From positions 15,231,161-15,295,160 of the forward strand of contig CM070517.1 in the NCBI GenBank assembly GCA_036346375.1: a DNA stretch of 64,000 nucleotides. Direction: 5' to 3'. The notes under the pieces are model-generated. The model worked only from the letters and a program-made list of their open reading frames with translations. It did not search any database and was not told the DNA's origin. A program made the position numbers and the translations under genes. This stretch comes from Guadua angustifolia. Lineage: Eukaryota; Streptophyta; Magnoliopsida; Poales; Poaceae. Positions 20,332-31,717 of this stretch are shown piece after piece. Within the stretch, counting starts at the first letter, position 1; each line of letters opens with the position of its first letter.

Positions 20332-22890
20332 GGTTGGCAACAGACGGCTTCACGCCTTTCACCACAAGTGCGGCTCCGTACTCATGCTGCCCCGTGTTTG
20401 CGATCTCAGATAATCTCCTCCATCATTATGCATGAAAGATGAGTATGTGTTTCTAACACTTGTTATTCCTGAGCCAGAGCATCCAGGAAAGTATTTGGAT
20501 ATGTACATGCAGCCATTGATTGAGGAGCTGTGGGAAGGTGTTTTGACATATGACAATAATAGAAAAGAGACTTTCAACATGCGTGTGGCTTATCTTTGGT
20601 CTATCCATGATTGTCCTGCCTACGACATGTTTGTGGGGTGGAGCAAGCATGGTCGAATGTCTTGTCTGGTTTGCATGGGTGACACACATGCGTTTCGTTT
20701 GAAGCATGGGGGCAAAATCTGTTTCTTTGATTGTCACCGTCGTTGCCTTAATCTAAGTCACCCATTCAGGAAAGATAAAAAGGGATTTCGGAAAGATGTG
20801 GCAGTTAGTAAAGGTCCGCCGAAACGTTTAACCGGGCATGAGGTTGTGGCGTGGCATAGTGAGTTGGATCTCACAAAGGATGGTAATAATGGATTCAAAG
20901 ACACATAATTGGACTCACATATCTAGTATATGGAGTCTGCCATATGCCACTTGTTTAATCCTCGTGCATAATATTGATGTTATGCATCAAGAGCGAAATG
21001 TCGTAGAAAGCATCATTAGTACGTGCTTCGACTTTAACGAAAAAACAAAATACAATGTTAAGGCTCGTAGAGACTTGGCTGAAATCTGTAACCGTCCCAC
21101 ACTTGAAGTGATGGAAGTTGGAAAGAAACCTCATGCTCCTTCTCGTCTTAAAAGGTCGACAAGATGGAGGTTCTTAGATGGATGAAAAATATAAAATTTC
21201 CAGATGGTTATGCAAAGAAATCTGAGATGCTTGAGAACATCTCGATCGTAAACCAATGGTCTAAAGAGTCATGATTACCACATCATCATGGAAAGGCTAC
21301 TACCGGTGATGTTCGGGGATATATGCTCAAGAAGTGTGGTTAATGTTGGTAGAGATCGGTTTTTTTTTTAAGCAGTTGTGCTCTAAGGTAATAAAGAAAT
21401 CAATGATAAAAGAATTGGGGAAGAATATGCCAGTGCTTATATGCAAACTAGAAAAGGTATTTCCACCTAGTTTCATGAACTTAATGCAGCATCTATTGGT
21501 ACATTTGCCGTACGAAGCAGAGGTGGGTGGCCCAGTGCAATACCATTGGATGTATCGCATAGAGCATACCTTGTAGAAACTCAGGGCTATGGTGGGTAAT
21601 AAAGCACGAGTTGAAGGCTGCATCGCTGAGGCGTACTATCTAAAAGAAATATCCTACTTCTCGAGCCATTATTTCGCGGAGCAAAATGATATTAATGCTG
21701 AAACAACGCGATACCATACCTCTTCCGAAACAAGTGAAGGCCGTCTTGATATATTCAAGTGGAATGGCAAAGTAGTCGGTGATAGTTCCCCTTATGAGTT
21801 GACTCAGGAGGAGTGGAATGCAGTCATGATGTATATGTACTTCAATATTGAGGAAATGGACAAGTATTTCGCGTAAGTATGAGTCATTTATGTGTAAATT
21901 AGTTTTGATAACTATATTGCAAATAACTCATGCAAATTGTAGGATTTTTGACAAACAAGAATGGCTATCGACCCAACGGCCTACTGAAAAACAACTAGAC
22001 AATTTACGTTGCAACGGTGTACACGGTGGCCCAAATTTCGTTACATGGTTTCGAAGACATGTGTAGATCCTATCTCAATTTAACTATAGATATAGCTATA
22101 TGATAATGTTCCTAAAAAATATATGTCTTTGCAGTGCGAGAGGGATGCTAGCACCCACGAAGATTTACGTCAATTGTCCCGTGGTTTCACGACCGCAAGG
22201 AAGTTTGTGCGATATGATATCAACGGGTTTCGTTTTCGTACTGCATCCTTTGAAGCTACCCGTCTGCGAGCAGCCACAGTGAATAGCGGGGTAGTCACTA
22301 CGACAGAGGGTGCGGATGGTCGGCAAACTGAGTACTATGGTATTCTTCAAAACATTGTAGAGATCAAGTTCGAAGGACCAAAAGATTTGAGTGTCGTTTT
22401 CTTCTATTGTGATTGGTTTGACAAGGCAGGGATACAACGGAACGATAAACTTGGCTTGGTCGAAGTGAAACATGAATCACGACTTTTAGCTTTTGATCCA
22501 TTTGTGCTTGCCCAGCATGTCAAGCTAGTATATTACCTCTCGTATCCATGCACCAAGCTAAGTCTTAAACCGTGGTGGGTTGTGTATAAGGTTAATCCAC
22601 GTGATCAGCTGCACATTCCTAGATACGATGAGTATATACCAAGTGAGCTTGATGCATTCCAAGAAGGTGACCTGCCAACAACGTTTGAAGTAGATGTCGG
22701 AATGTCACTCAATGATTTAGTTGGTGACGTGCCCACCAAGGAAGATGGTCATGTACGGAAAGTTGGGAAGCAAAAACGACAGAATACAAGCATATATTGC
22801 ATTCTAATGTTTACATTAATTTCTATATATTGCATTTTTATGGATCTATATATTGCATTTGTTCTGATATTTCATTTGTTGTGTTTTGCA
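20332..22890 (+). pseudogene. CACTA (En/Spm) TNP2-type transposase
   Basis: The frame opens directly at the RIRE2 LTR edge with LATDGFTPFTTSAAPYSCCPVF, so the N-terminus was lost to that insertion. It continues (frameshift at about 20430) with LVIPEPEHPGKYLDMYMQPL, TFNMRVAYLWSIHDCPAYDM, GWSKHGRMSCLVC and AFRLKHGGKICFFDCHRR, then HNIDVMHQERNVVESI. These are the Transposase_21 (TNP2) blocks. DUF4218-like sequence follows (MQHLLVHLPYEAEVGGPVQY, KARVEGCIAEAYYLKEISYFSS), then DUF4216-like sequence (ILQNIVEIKFEGPKDLSVVFF, CDWFD, PWWVVYKVNPRDQL). Introns fit at 21873-21942 and about 22063-22134. Several frameshifts and stops (20900, 21185-21330) make it inactive. TNP2 would bind and cut CACTA ends. 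Confidence 0.93.
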
Positions 22891-23204
22891 GGATGAGGTC
22901 ATTTTTGCACCGTTCGAGATCAAAGAAGGATGGGTCTTCATCTTCTAATACAGATGGCACTTCTTCTTTAAAAGGTGTTAGTAGCCTTTTCAAAGGAAGT
23001 TCCTCTCAACAAAGTAGAAGGCGACAATTGGAGAGTTGTATTAGAGATGTTCAAGAGGAATCACCTGAAGTGGACCTTGATCAAGTACCGGAAGAGAATA
23101 ATGAGGATGTGGCAAATGAAGGTGGAGACACACCCACAGATGAGGGTGGAGACATTGGCGACCACAAAAGGAGATATGTATTCATGAGGAGAATAAAGGA
23201 CTTA
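22891..23204 (+). pseudogene. CACTA downstream exon, Ser-rich, truncated
   Basis: After an intron ending TTTTGCAG at about 22890 the frame reads MRSFLHRSRSKKDGSSSS, then an acidic stretch (EEDPEVDL-like, DVANEGGDTPTDEGGD). It resembles the low-complexity start of the second CACTA gene that follows TNP2. It is cut near 23204, where Tat-type antisense-gene sequence begins. Whether it was once continuous with the Transposase_24 segment at 26880 cannot be shown here. Confidence 0.5.
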
Positions 23205-23862
23205 CGGCCCGGGTGCGTGCAGGTCATGTCGTTGTCCCCTGTATACTGCCATGCAGGGCGGGCATGACGACGAAGGGGGATGATCCTCCGGGCTACGAAG
23301 TCTCGGACAACCAGTGCCCCGATCAAGCCGGCGTCTCGCAGGCGGTTGATGCGAGCCGCCATCGCCAGGAGCTCCACCATCTCCTCAATGGGCGAGTTCC
23401 AGCTCTCGCGGGCCTCTGCCGCGCACAGGGCACCCTGAGGAGGTCAACCCCACTGTCGTCACCAATGTACAACCAGTCGCTCCACCACGACTTCCAATTG
23501 GACATTGGCTGAAGAGGAATGTAGCGGGGAGCCAGCCCATCACGGAGACGGAAATGGCAGCTCCCCACGATCCCGGCGTCGACGGTGCTGCGGAGGATGT
23601 AGAAGTAGCGAAAGAGTGGGAGATTAGGCATTACCCCTACGAACATCTCATAGAGGTATGAAAAGGTGTAAAGAATGAGAATAGAATTGGGAGTGAGATG
23701 AAGATGATGGATTTCCTAAAAATGGAGGACGGTGAGGAAAAATTTAGAAAATAGCGACACTAGGCCCGCCAGGAGTCCCCAAGCGAAGACGATGATCTCC
23801 CCCGGTTCGCACCGTGGCACGAGGGTTCCACAGTGAAGGCGGAGAGAACCCTCGGGCGCCAT
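23205..23862 (-). pseudogene. Antisense gene of the second Tat-type element (PF04195 family)
   Basis: It likely starts at 23862 (MAPEGSLRLHCGTLV). Motifs in order are GEIIVFAWGLLAGLVSLFSKF, LTPNSILILYTFSYLYEMFVGVMPNLPLF and CHFRLRDGLAPRYIPL, then GDDSGVDL and, in another frame, AARINRLRDAGLIGALVVRDFVARRIIPLRR. These parallel PF04195 blocks of the gene at 3579 (LNPNSILQIAIF..., GLTGVAIVLNF...). There are frameshifts near 23715 and 23380. It is cut off at about 23205. Confidence 0.8.
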
Positions 23863-24013
23863 CTTGGAGAGTGTCTCCACCTCGTCCTGGTCAACAGTAG
23901 AAGAAAGAAAGACTTGCACCATTGGAGCAAAAGCGAAAGCATTGGACAAGGAAGATGAAAGGGCAAAAAGCAAGGTGTGTAGAAAGCAGAAAGCGTAAAC
24001 CGCTGGTCTAGGG

Positions 24014-24028
24014 TACGCATATATATAG
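24014..24028 (-). promoter_or_regulatory. TATA box for the second antisense PF04195 gene
   Basis: The minus strand reads GCCTATATATATGCG, about 155 bp upstream of the ATG at 23862. This matches the TATA-to-ATG distance (about 160 bp) of antisense gene 1 at 3415/3579. Independent occurrence in two families supports a genuine antisense promoter. Confidence 0.6.
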
Positions 24029-24272
24029 GCTTCTCACGCATATGGTTCATGAAAAGGCAAAAGTACGCGACGTTTCGGGTCCCAAGAAAAATTGACGGAA
24101 GTGGAGAGGAACGAGGCGGTTGCGTGCTTAGAAGTGGTGGGCCCATCCGGGAATGCACTGACATTAAATGAGGTATAAAAGAAACTGGCGTGCGTTCCAG
24201 GACGGACGCAGGGGCTACTATCGGCGTACTTTACGCCAGGGTACCCTCTCCGCCGCAGATAAGTAAAACCAC

Positions 24273-24889
24273 GTGGCAGCCCTGGCAAGCTGGTGGGCGA
24301 TCAGACCCCACTCGCCCGACGAGTAGCCCACGTGGTGCCCTGGCGAGCAGGCGGGCGATCAGGCCCTGCTTGCCAGTAGAGCGGCCCACGTAGCGGCCTG
24401 GCGAGTAAGCGGGCGATCAGGCCCTGCTCACTAGGAGAGCGGCCCACATGGCGACCTAGCGAGCAGGCAGGCAATCAGGCCCTGCTCGTCGGACGTCGGC
24501 CCCCGTGGCGGCTCGGGCGGCGGTGGGCGATCATGCCCGCTTTCATGGGCGCTCGGCCCATATGGCGGCTCGCAGCGGTGGGCGATCATACCCTGCTCGC
24601 TGGGCATCAGCCCACGTGGTGGCCTGGCGAGCAGGTGGGCGATCATGCCCTACTCACTAGGCGTCGGCCCATGTGGCGACCTAGCGAGTAGGTCGGTGAT
24701 CATGCCCTGCTCGCCGGGCGTCGGCCCCAGTGGCGGGCTGGCAAGTAGGTGGGTGATCATTCCTCGCCGCGAGCGCTGGCCCGTGGCGGCTCGGGCGGCG
24801 GTGGGCGATCATGCCTCGCTCATTGGCGTCGGCCCATGTGGTGGCCTAGCGAGTTGGCGAGCACTCTTGCCCCTCTCGCTAGGCGCACG
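24273..24889 (+). repeat. Minisatellite, 11 units of about 56 bp, inside an LTR
   Basis: Consensus landmarks per unit are GTGGCGGCCTGGCGAGCAGG, TGGGCGATCATGCCCTGCTC, and (GGGCGTCGGCCCA). Units start near 24273, 24332, 24390, 24448, 24504, 24561, 24615, 24672, 24729, 24782 and 24837. It is very GC-rich, against AT-rich surroundings. Each unit keeps a (C/T)GATCA core inside GGGCGATCATGCCC, which is nearly palindromic. It lies in the presumed U3 region, upstream of the TATA box. Confidence 0.93.
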
Positions 24890-25245
24890 AAGGCAACCAA
24901 AAGAATGAGAAGAAGGCTTCGCCTCGAAGTCTCCTTCCACTGGCACGCTGTGTCAAAACTTGACACGCTGTGTCAGGGCCATTGATTGCGAGGAATTCTA
25001 CTGTCGACATGACGACGGCCCATCCCTCTGACACCTCACACCAAACCCGTCGTAGGAATGTCACATCCTGGGCGGACCAGGCGAAGCCACACAGCGGCAT
25101 TAAATGAAGCTTGAAGGACAAGCTACAAGTGATGGGTGTAATAAATGAGTCATGGGTCAGTATGATAAGACCACAGCGATGGGTGTAATTAATGAGTCGT
25201 AGATCAGTATGATGTCACTTTCCTACCTGTCCGAGCCAGCCCACT

Positions 25246-25255
25246 CTATATAAGG
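25246..25255 (+). promoter_or_regulatory. TATA box of the second Tat-type LTR
   Basis: CTATATAAGG is preceded by a C-rich GCCAGCCCACT and followed by GGAGCTC. It is in the plus-sense orientation expected for the element. Confidence 0.65.
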
Positions 25256-25585
25256 GAGCTCTGGTGCATGAGGAAGGGGGGTCCTGTTCTGGAGTAAGAG
25301 TTGGAAAGACTTAGCGAAAAAAAGTAGAACAACCTGCAAGAGGCATTGTAATCGCCCCCATACTTCATCAACAAAGATCTAGCAGGACGTAGGGCTGTTA
25401 CCCGCTCCTGGGGGCCTGAACCTGGGTACATCGCTGTGTCCTTCAATCTGTCGATCCCTGGAATCCCTCACGTGAGAGTCATTAGGGTTTCCAACCGCAA
25501 AGACGCCCTCTACCGAACCTTAACCTCCATCCTCAGAGGACCCCCTATCCGCTGATGGGGTCCTGTCCGACTAAATATGTCGACA

Positions 25586-25698
25586 TGGTTAGTAATATCA
25601 ACCACTTGTAGAGCACTTCTACAAGTGGTTCATAATACCAACCGCTTCTAATTTTTATTTCTACAAGCGGTTGGTAATACCAACTGCTTGTAGAAGTG
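25586..25698. repeat. CACTA-like subterminal repeats or small fold-back element
   Basis: Alternating direct and inverted copies of GCGGTTGGTAATACCAACTG and CTTGTAGAAGTG. Positions 25614-25698 fold back almost completely: CACTTCTACAAG at the left end pairs with CTTGTAGAAGTG at the right, and CCAACCGCTT pairs with AAGCGGTTGG inside. A further unit precedes it (25585-25613). Sequences like this form the ends of some CACTA elements or short MITEs. No clear target duplication is visible. Confidence 0.7.
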
Positions 25699-26879
25699 GG
25701 TTCCCTTTATAGACTTATACTCCCCACACTCTGTCACACCCCAAATTTTCTAAGTCACCGCTCGATTGCTTCCTGTGTCTCACCGATCGCCACCGCCTCC
25801 GTCGAGACTCCGCGCCGCCGTCTCACCCTCCTCCGCCAGTGCGCCGTCCTCGTCTACGCTAGTCGCCCTCCTCCGCCACCGATCGTCCCGACGCCACTCC
25901 ACCCCGCTCCACTCGACCTCGCCGACGCCTCCTCTGCCACCGCACCGACGCCACCCGGCCATTCCACCCCGAAGGACCGAGGTATAGCTGTGCACACCCT
26001 CCTCCTCCCTCTCTATTCTACTACCCACAAGGTGTTCGGCTAAATGTCCCAACGTCGCTTTCTGTATCAATGTATATCGCTATGTTTCTCTTAGTGCTTC
26101 CTTTGTTCGCTCACCATGGTGGCCTGTCAACGTGCTGCTCATTTGGATGACGATTGACGAGATCATGATATATGTTACATGTTGTGCTCATTTGGATGAC
26201 GATTGACGAGATCATGATATATGATATAGTGCAAGAGTTGAATGCCTTTACTATATATAGCAAGAGTTGAATGTGACGTAATACTCCACAAAATTTGCAC
26301 TTGAATATGTTCCATTATATTCAGTAATATTGATTTTTTGTACCTGTTGTGTGGATGAGATCAATCGAGTTGGTTTCTAGTATATTATTGTTTGAAGAAA
26401 TGAATCTCATACAGTACATATTTGTTTCCTGTACATGTAAGTGACCTTTCATGAAAAATTCAGTACCAAATTAATATCGTTAAGCTAGCCTTACAATTAT
26501 TGATATGCGATGTACAAAATTTTTGACAGCAAGACTATGACATGCGGGTCTCCATGTCACCAAATATTCTTTTACACACAACTTTTCTAATATTAGACTT
26601 ATTTGGAAGAGTTTTGTTGTAAAGAGCGCAGAGGTTTAAACCGATATGACCTCTAGAAATTTTGTGGTCGAACAAATACAAAACAATACAAAGAAACTAA
26701 CTTATCTTAGTCACTTCAACACCTGGTATGCATGTAAATCAGGATTAACAAAATCGTGCTGCAAAAACCAGTTTGGTTTTTGTGGTATGGTTTTCACAAA
26801 AACAACTCGAAAAATCACTCAAAAACCATAAAAAACCGAAGGCTTGAAAAATAAAAAAAATAAAAAATTGAAAAAAAAA
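25699..26879. other. GC-rich leader-like block and AT-rich spacer
   Basis: 25740-25985 is C-rich and CpG-rich (repeated CTCCGCC, CGCCG), ending GGACCGAGG|TATAGC. It resembles the leader region behind a CACTA terminus, but no protein is recognised. A 39-bp word (TGCTCATTTGGATGACGATT...) is repeated directly at 26136-26174 and 26185-26223. The remainder (26224-26879) is AT-rich, with nothing coding. Confidence 0.5.
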
Positions 26880-27308
26880 TAAAAAGAAAATTTCACATTT
26901 CCTCAAGGGTCCGAAGACAAGGCCAAGAAATACACTTTGAAGAAGATGGCAACCTCGTTTCAGGCGTGGAAGACGTCTCTCAGCCACAACAATGTGCAAA
27001 AGGGAGAAAGACCCGACTTCAACCAATTTCCTAAGTTGGCGGATCACTAGGAAGCATTCGAGGAGTACAAGCTATTAGCTAAAGGCCAGGCCGCAAGTCA
27101 GAAGAACAAGGCCAATTCGCAGATGAAGAAATGCCATCACCATCTTGGCACCGGTGGTTACCTCAAGGTTGTACCAAAATGGGAGAAGCGAACAAGAATT
27201 AATGGTGAAAGACGTCACACCACTGCTTTGTGGGAAGAGCGCCTGCGCAATTGGTTCATGGGTCATGGGGGAGCCTTGCAGATGACGGTAGCTTGGTGAT
27301 GGCACCAG
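26880..27308 (+). pseudogene. CACTA Transposase_24 (PF03004) gene, 5' half
   Basis: The frame reads KKYTLKKMATSFQAWKTSL, DFNQFPKLADH, a TAG where relatives have Trp, EAFEEYKLLAKGQAASQKNKA and KKCHHHLGTGGYLKVVPKWEK, then LWEERLRNWFMGHGG and, after a frameshift, ADDGSLVMAP. The KNKAN...K..H.LG..GY....PKW order is the hallmark of the En/Spm-associated PF03004 protein, a TNPA-like accessory factor. The coding sequence is cut at 27308 by the copia element and resumes at 62954. The CCAGG bases are duplicated on both sides. Confidence 0.9.
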
Positions 27309-28690
27309 GTGAAAGTTCAAACTCCATTAAGATGGTTTTAGTGTTAATGATAAATCTAATATTGAGACTAATTCTTTTCATAATCATAATTTTTATTAGT
27401 CTTAATTGTTAATTAATGACAATCCTTATACGAGACTAACTCTTTTATTGAGTATATCTTTGACTAGTCTCATCTCATTGAAAAATGGAAAACACAAGGT
27501 ATGCACTCATATTCATTTTGTGATATCTTAATGCATATTTTGGATTCAAGTTAAAGGATGAACTCTACCATTATTGAGACCCCAAGACGTGCATTAATGC
27601 TTTGAATTCCATATATACATGAATGCACACATTTAGGGGTAGTTCATACTTTACATTGATGTTTCAATAGTATTGACCTAATTCATCTTTCTATATCAAA
27701 GATTATTATTTTGAAACAATCTCTTGAGTATATTTCACTTATGTAGTTGTATACTCATGGTAATATGGGATAAACTCGTAAGCAATCTAAAAATTGAATA
27801 TGTGCTTATTGATTCAAGTTCAATTATTTATATACACATATTTAATGGAGTTTATTCTATTGTTAATGGTATGAAGAGTATTGATCCCTTTTCACCACTC
27901 CATATAAATTGGATCATTACTTTTAGATTCCATCAAAATAAGTATATGAAACTTGTGTAGTTAATATATACTCATGAAAATTTAAATTCAATTTAAATTG
28001 AGTTCGGTTGTCTTTTAATCAATCAAAGAACAATTCATCATGAGTTGATATTGTCACTTTATTGATTAAGGACAAATGAAAAGTTTCTGAGCATAATGAA
28101 GCATTAGTTGCATCAAAGTACTCAAGATATCATTTAATCATTCAAATTGATTTGGGTTGTGCTTAATCAATCTCAGGGGCATCCATTATGCGTTAATGGA
28201 GTGCAATTGATGAATGAGACAACCATGTTTGTTGGACTAACAATCTTCTATGAGTTGTGAAGTAGGTTGAGTCCAAGAAAATGAAGAATCGAGAATGAGA
28301 AGTCATCATGTGTTGATGAGCTTCAAGAAGTGATCCGGAGTGAAGAGAAGGGTCAGAGAAGGTTCATCATGTGTTGATGAACAAGAAGAAGAACATTTGA
28401 TCATGGAGAGAAGACGATTGGAAATCATAAAAGCTCCAAGTGGATCGCTAGAAGCAAAGGTATAACTAGCTAGGGCTAAGGATGTTTTCCTAGTCTTTTA
28501 TCGATCTCGGTATTTGGATGGGAGAACGGATTGCTAGTTAGGTGTCGTACTATTAAGAGGAGTGGAGTCTTATAGCTTGAGCTTCATCATGTGTTGATGA
28601 ACTCAATCCGGTTCACTCTAGCTCACTCTCTTGTTTGGATTTTGCATGAGCTAAGATTTGCATGTGTTGCAAATAAAGGAGCTCTTGCTT
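27309..28690 (+). repeat. 5' LTR, segment 1, of the gag-only copia element
   Basis: It matches 59833-61020 of the 3' LTR. It includes about 190 bp (27875-28065) that the 3' LTR lacks, which accounts for the length difference between the two LTRs. TGTGT-centred palindromes lie at 28303-28319, 28363-28381, 28583-28601 and 28656-28674. It ends at the TGCTT target of the solo LTR. Confidence 0.93.
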
Positions 28691-31600
28691 TGTGGGGAAC
28701 CGCCCCCGGGACTCCACTGATTCACCCGAATACGCGATACATCTCAAGTGAATCAAGGAAACCTCGGGCATTCCGTGAATATACCCGTGTTGGTCACAGG
28801 AAAGTTCGCCAACATGCGCATTCTCATCCAACAGCTGACATCACAACACATACACAATTATCGGAAGCATAAACATTATTACATTCCAAAAGTAGGACTG
28901 TTGTCCATAACGACATATCTAGAGTTATTACACCAAGTAGCAGCGGAATTCATAAGATAAACAACAAAAGGGCCAGCATGGCATGCCCCCAAACCCTCAG
29001 GCAACCAACTGGGACAAGAACGGCGACTAAACGTTAGAATTATCGAAATCTGCCCGGTAAAAGTCCCCGGGCAGTGCCTCATCCTCACCTATAGCAAGTG
29101 GACAATCCGATTGAGTACAAGGAGTGTACTCGCACAATAGTATACATTACATGTTGATTTCTAGCTACATGTGGTTGCTACTTCAAAGGGAGGCAAAATG
29201 GCAATTTCAGCATAAAGCACTATTTGGGATAAAACATAAACATGTATAGATTGACAAATTGCATTTAGTAACCAATTGGAAAATCTAATACATAATATAA
29301 CATCATCAAATCCACATTTATATCATGCCTTCAAGCATTATCCGAACCATGAGTTCCATCGCTCATGCTCGATTTCACACACAAGTACTCCAATACTCGT
29401 GTCTTTTTCCCACTCCCATCCCATTCCTACCAAGTCCTTAATACTCGCCCAGTGACTGACAATTCAAGCGATCGTCCTTAACCATGGACGCGGCTATTCG
29501 AATAGTTTAAACTTTGCAGAGGTACGACTTTACCCACACGACATGCCACACTCGTAAGCCAAGCTATTAACACATTTCCTTGGATGTGTCGGCCGAGGTG
29601 AGTGTGACAAACCATTTTCCAATATGCATGGTAGTGTATCTAAACCATCCGGATGACTGTGACCCTTGATCCCGCGTGCCCAGTGCTCGGTGTGTGCGGA
29701 TCAAGGAGTACACCCGTTGTTGGACATCCCCAACTCAACAAAGTTCGAGGGACTCTGAGGACACTCCTTGGCGCTCCACTAAGCCCAAGGAATTCCGGCG
29801 GACATTCCTTGATGCTCCACTAAGCTCAAGGAATTCCGAGTGCACATGGTTTACACACCCTAGTCGTACACAAGTACTTGGTTACGCCGGTCCCATAAAC
29901 GGCGTGTGGTTCGCACGATAGTTACTCAAAGAGACATCACCAGGATTTAATCCTTAGGGTCCTTAACCAACATCTCTACTTATTAACCAACATTTGAAAC
30001 CATCATCATCATAATAATTCTCAATCATTGCGACCAATGGACTAAGTCCATCTATCGTGGTTTCTAACGATGTTCTAAGCATGGCTAAGTAATTCGCACG
30101 AACCCATATATAATAACAATAAACCAACCACCTAGGGCGACAATGGAACATAGAAAGAACATGATAAGGGAATAACATCACAATGTGGCAATAGCTAAGA
30201 TTTCTACCCAATCATAATTGTAGTTGAAAGTAAGCATGCAATTGATAAAATAATTCCAAAACTGTAAATTTCAAATAGTAGGAGCAATCATGGTCAAGGA
30301 GTAAAGTAGTGCCTTGCTGCTCGTTCTTGACTTTGAAGGCGTAGTCGTACTCGGGAGTGCCTTCCGAAGCGTCAACACCTAATGAGAAAATCTAAATCCA
30401 TAAACACCAAATCAAGAACTCCAATGGTGCACATGATTAAAAGATGCATGATATGCTCATGATGTGTAGTACTAATGATAATATGAAAATACTCATTGAG
30501 TTTTGTGTCAAAAGTTCAAGTCTTAGGGCTTTTTATTGAATTATGTCCGGAGTATCCAGGTTTAAACCCCGGAGTGTCCGGGTTGACCCCCTCGGTCTCG
30601 CGAGTTCTGGCATATCCGGACTATCCGGATGAAGTCCCCGGACTATCCGGATGAAATCCCCGGACTATCCGGGTTGGGCGTTCTGTTTCAAATCGGCTAT
30701 TTGTCTATTGTCCTCTACACTTCAAAGGAATGGACTAGGGTGTCAAAGGGATGGACTAGGGTAGAATCTTACCACTACAAGGTTACTTTTGCACTTGGTG
30801 AAGGTTGGTCTCGGCAAGGGAATGACAAAAGGTATAGCGACGCCGGTCCTCGCGGTTCGCCTCCTCCTAGCTCGTGTGGACGACGATGACCTCGCTTGCT
30901 CGTGCTTACAACAGCAACTGGCCCTCCTCCTCAAGCTTCCATGCGACATGCGCGACCCGATTTAAAGTGTGATGATGGATTCCATGGAGAAGGAAGAAAT
31001 GAGTTACAATGGCTAAAATTTCAGCACATGGGGAAATGAAAATCGATTACCACTCACCCAAAACTTGGTGCCTCAAGAATCCGTTTGGATGGATTTGAAG
31101 CTCTTGATCTTGGCTTCAAGGTGGTATAACATGCACAAGCTCAAACTCAAGGTTTGTGGAGATTTGTGGGGGAGAATGGCAAGGAGTTGTAGAGGGTGTT
31201 CTTACTGCTTTTCAGGTTTGGAATGAGCAAATGAGCAGGTAAGGGGAGGAGAAACCAATGTTTAGGGCCTTATATATGGCTGCCCATTCATGCCTTACAT
31301 GTGGGGCTAGGTCCCACATGTCATAGGGTGAGAAAAGGGGTGGGTATGAGTGATTGGAGTGAGAAAAGTCATGGAGGGGATGTGCAGCCCACAAGTTCCT
31401 ATGTAAGGTAGGTCCCATGTGTCATTGATTGGTTACGTAAGTGGGTAGAGGTAGGTAAAGTAAGAAGTGTTATAGTAGATATGTGCAGCCTACTCTCCTC
31501 TCTCTTATGAACATGGCCCACATGTCATTGACTAAGGGGAAATAACATGTGTGCAGTTTTGGAAAATGATTTGTTAGGGTTTTGTTACTCCCTCTTTATG

Positions 31601-31717
31601 CAAGATGAATGTCCTAACCCTTGTATGATTATAATTAAATGAGGATGTAATGACATTATGGAAGACGTTAGCATGACAAGCCTCACTTACCGGATTAGCG
31701 AAAATTGGGTTGTTACA
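28691..31717 (-). mobile_element. Solo LTR of a chromoviral-type gypsy element
   Basis: It is a single 3.0-kb unit running TGTGGGGAACCGCCCC...GGGTTGTTACA on the plus strand, flanked by TGCTT (28686-28690 and 31718-31722). There is no second LTR, PBS, PPT or coding region. Read on the minus strand it starts TGTAACAACCC, like many Tekay-type LTRs, so I assign it to the minus strand with modest confidence. It formed by recombination between two LTRs of a full element inserted in the copia 5' LTR. Internally, CCCGGACTATCCGGAT-like words recur at 30600-30680. Confidence 0.88.

Larger units (their letters stand above)
23205..25585 (+). mobile_element. 3' remnant of a second Tat-type gypsy element
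   Basis: Only the antisense gene (minus strand, 23205-23862), its promoter and a following LTR (24219-25585) remain. Gag and pol are absent. The element is oriented plus, with its LTR on the right. The left breakpoint at about 23205 falls inside the antisense gene, next to CACTA exon sequence. The antisense gene is of the same family as that at 3579 but diverged, so this is a different element family. Confidence 0.82.
24219..25585 (+). repeat. LTR of the second Tat-type element
   Basis: It begins after a purine-rich GCAGGGGCTAC as TATCGGCGTACTTTACGCC; family members usually start TGTCGGCG, so the second base is mutated. It contains an 11-unit minisatellite, a TATA box (CTATATAAGG, 25246-25255), and a U5-like tail (CAACAAAGATCTAGCAGGACG, GGACCCC/GGGGTCC hairpin at 25539-25565). 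The exact right end (...GTCGACA, 25585) is uncertain. I found no target duplication. Confidence 0.72.

Noticed and set aside
22797..22875. Hydrophobic stretch (ILMFTLISIYCIFMDLYIAFVLIF) as a membrane segment
   Set aside because: It lies between the end of the TNP2 coding homology and a splice acceptor at about 22890, so it is translated intron.
25696..26043. 115-codon Pro/Thr-rich frame that could be a host exon
   Set aside because: C-rich composition opens frames on both strands; no domain, no partner exon; more likely a transposon leader.
28691..31717. A complete non-autonomous element rather than a solo LTR
   Set aside because: No internal direct repeats, PBS or PPT were seen, and TG...CA ends with a 5-bp duplication fit a single LTR.
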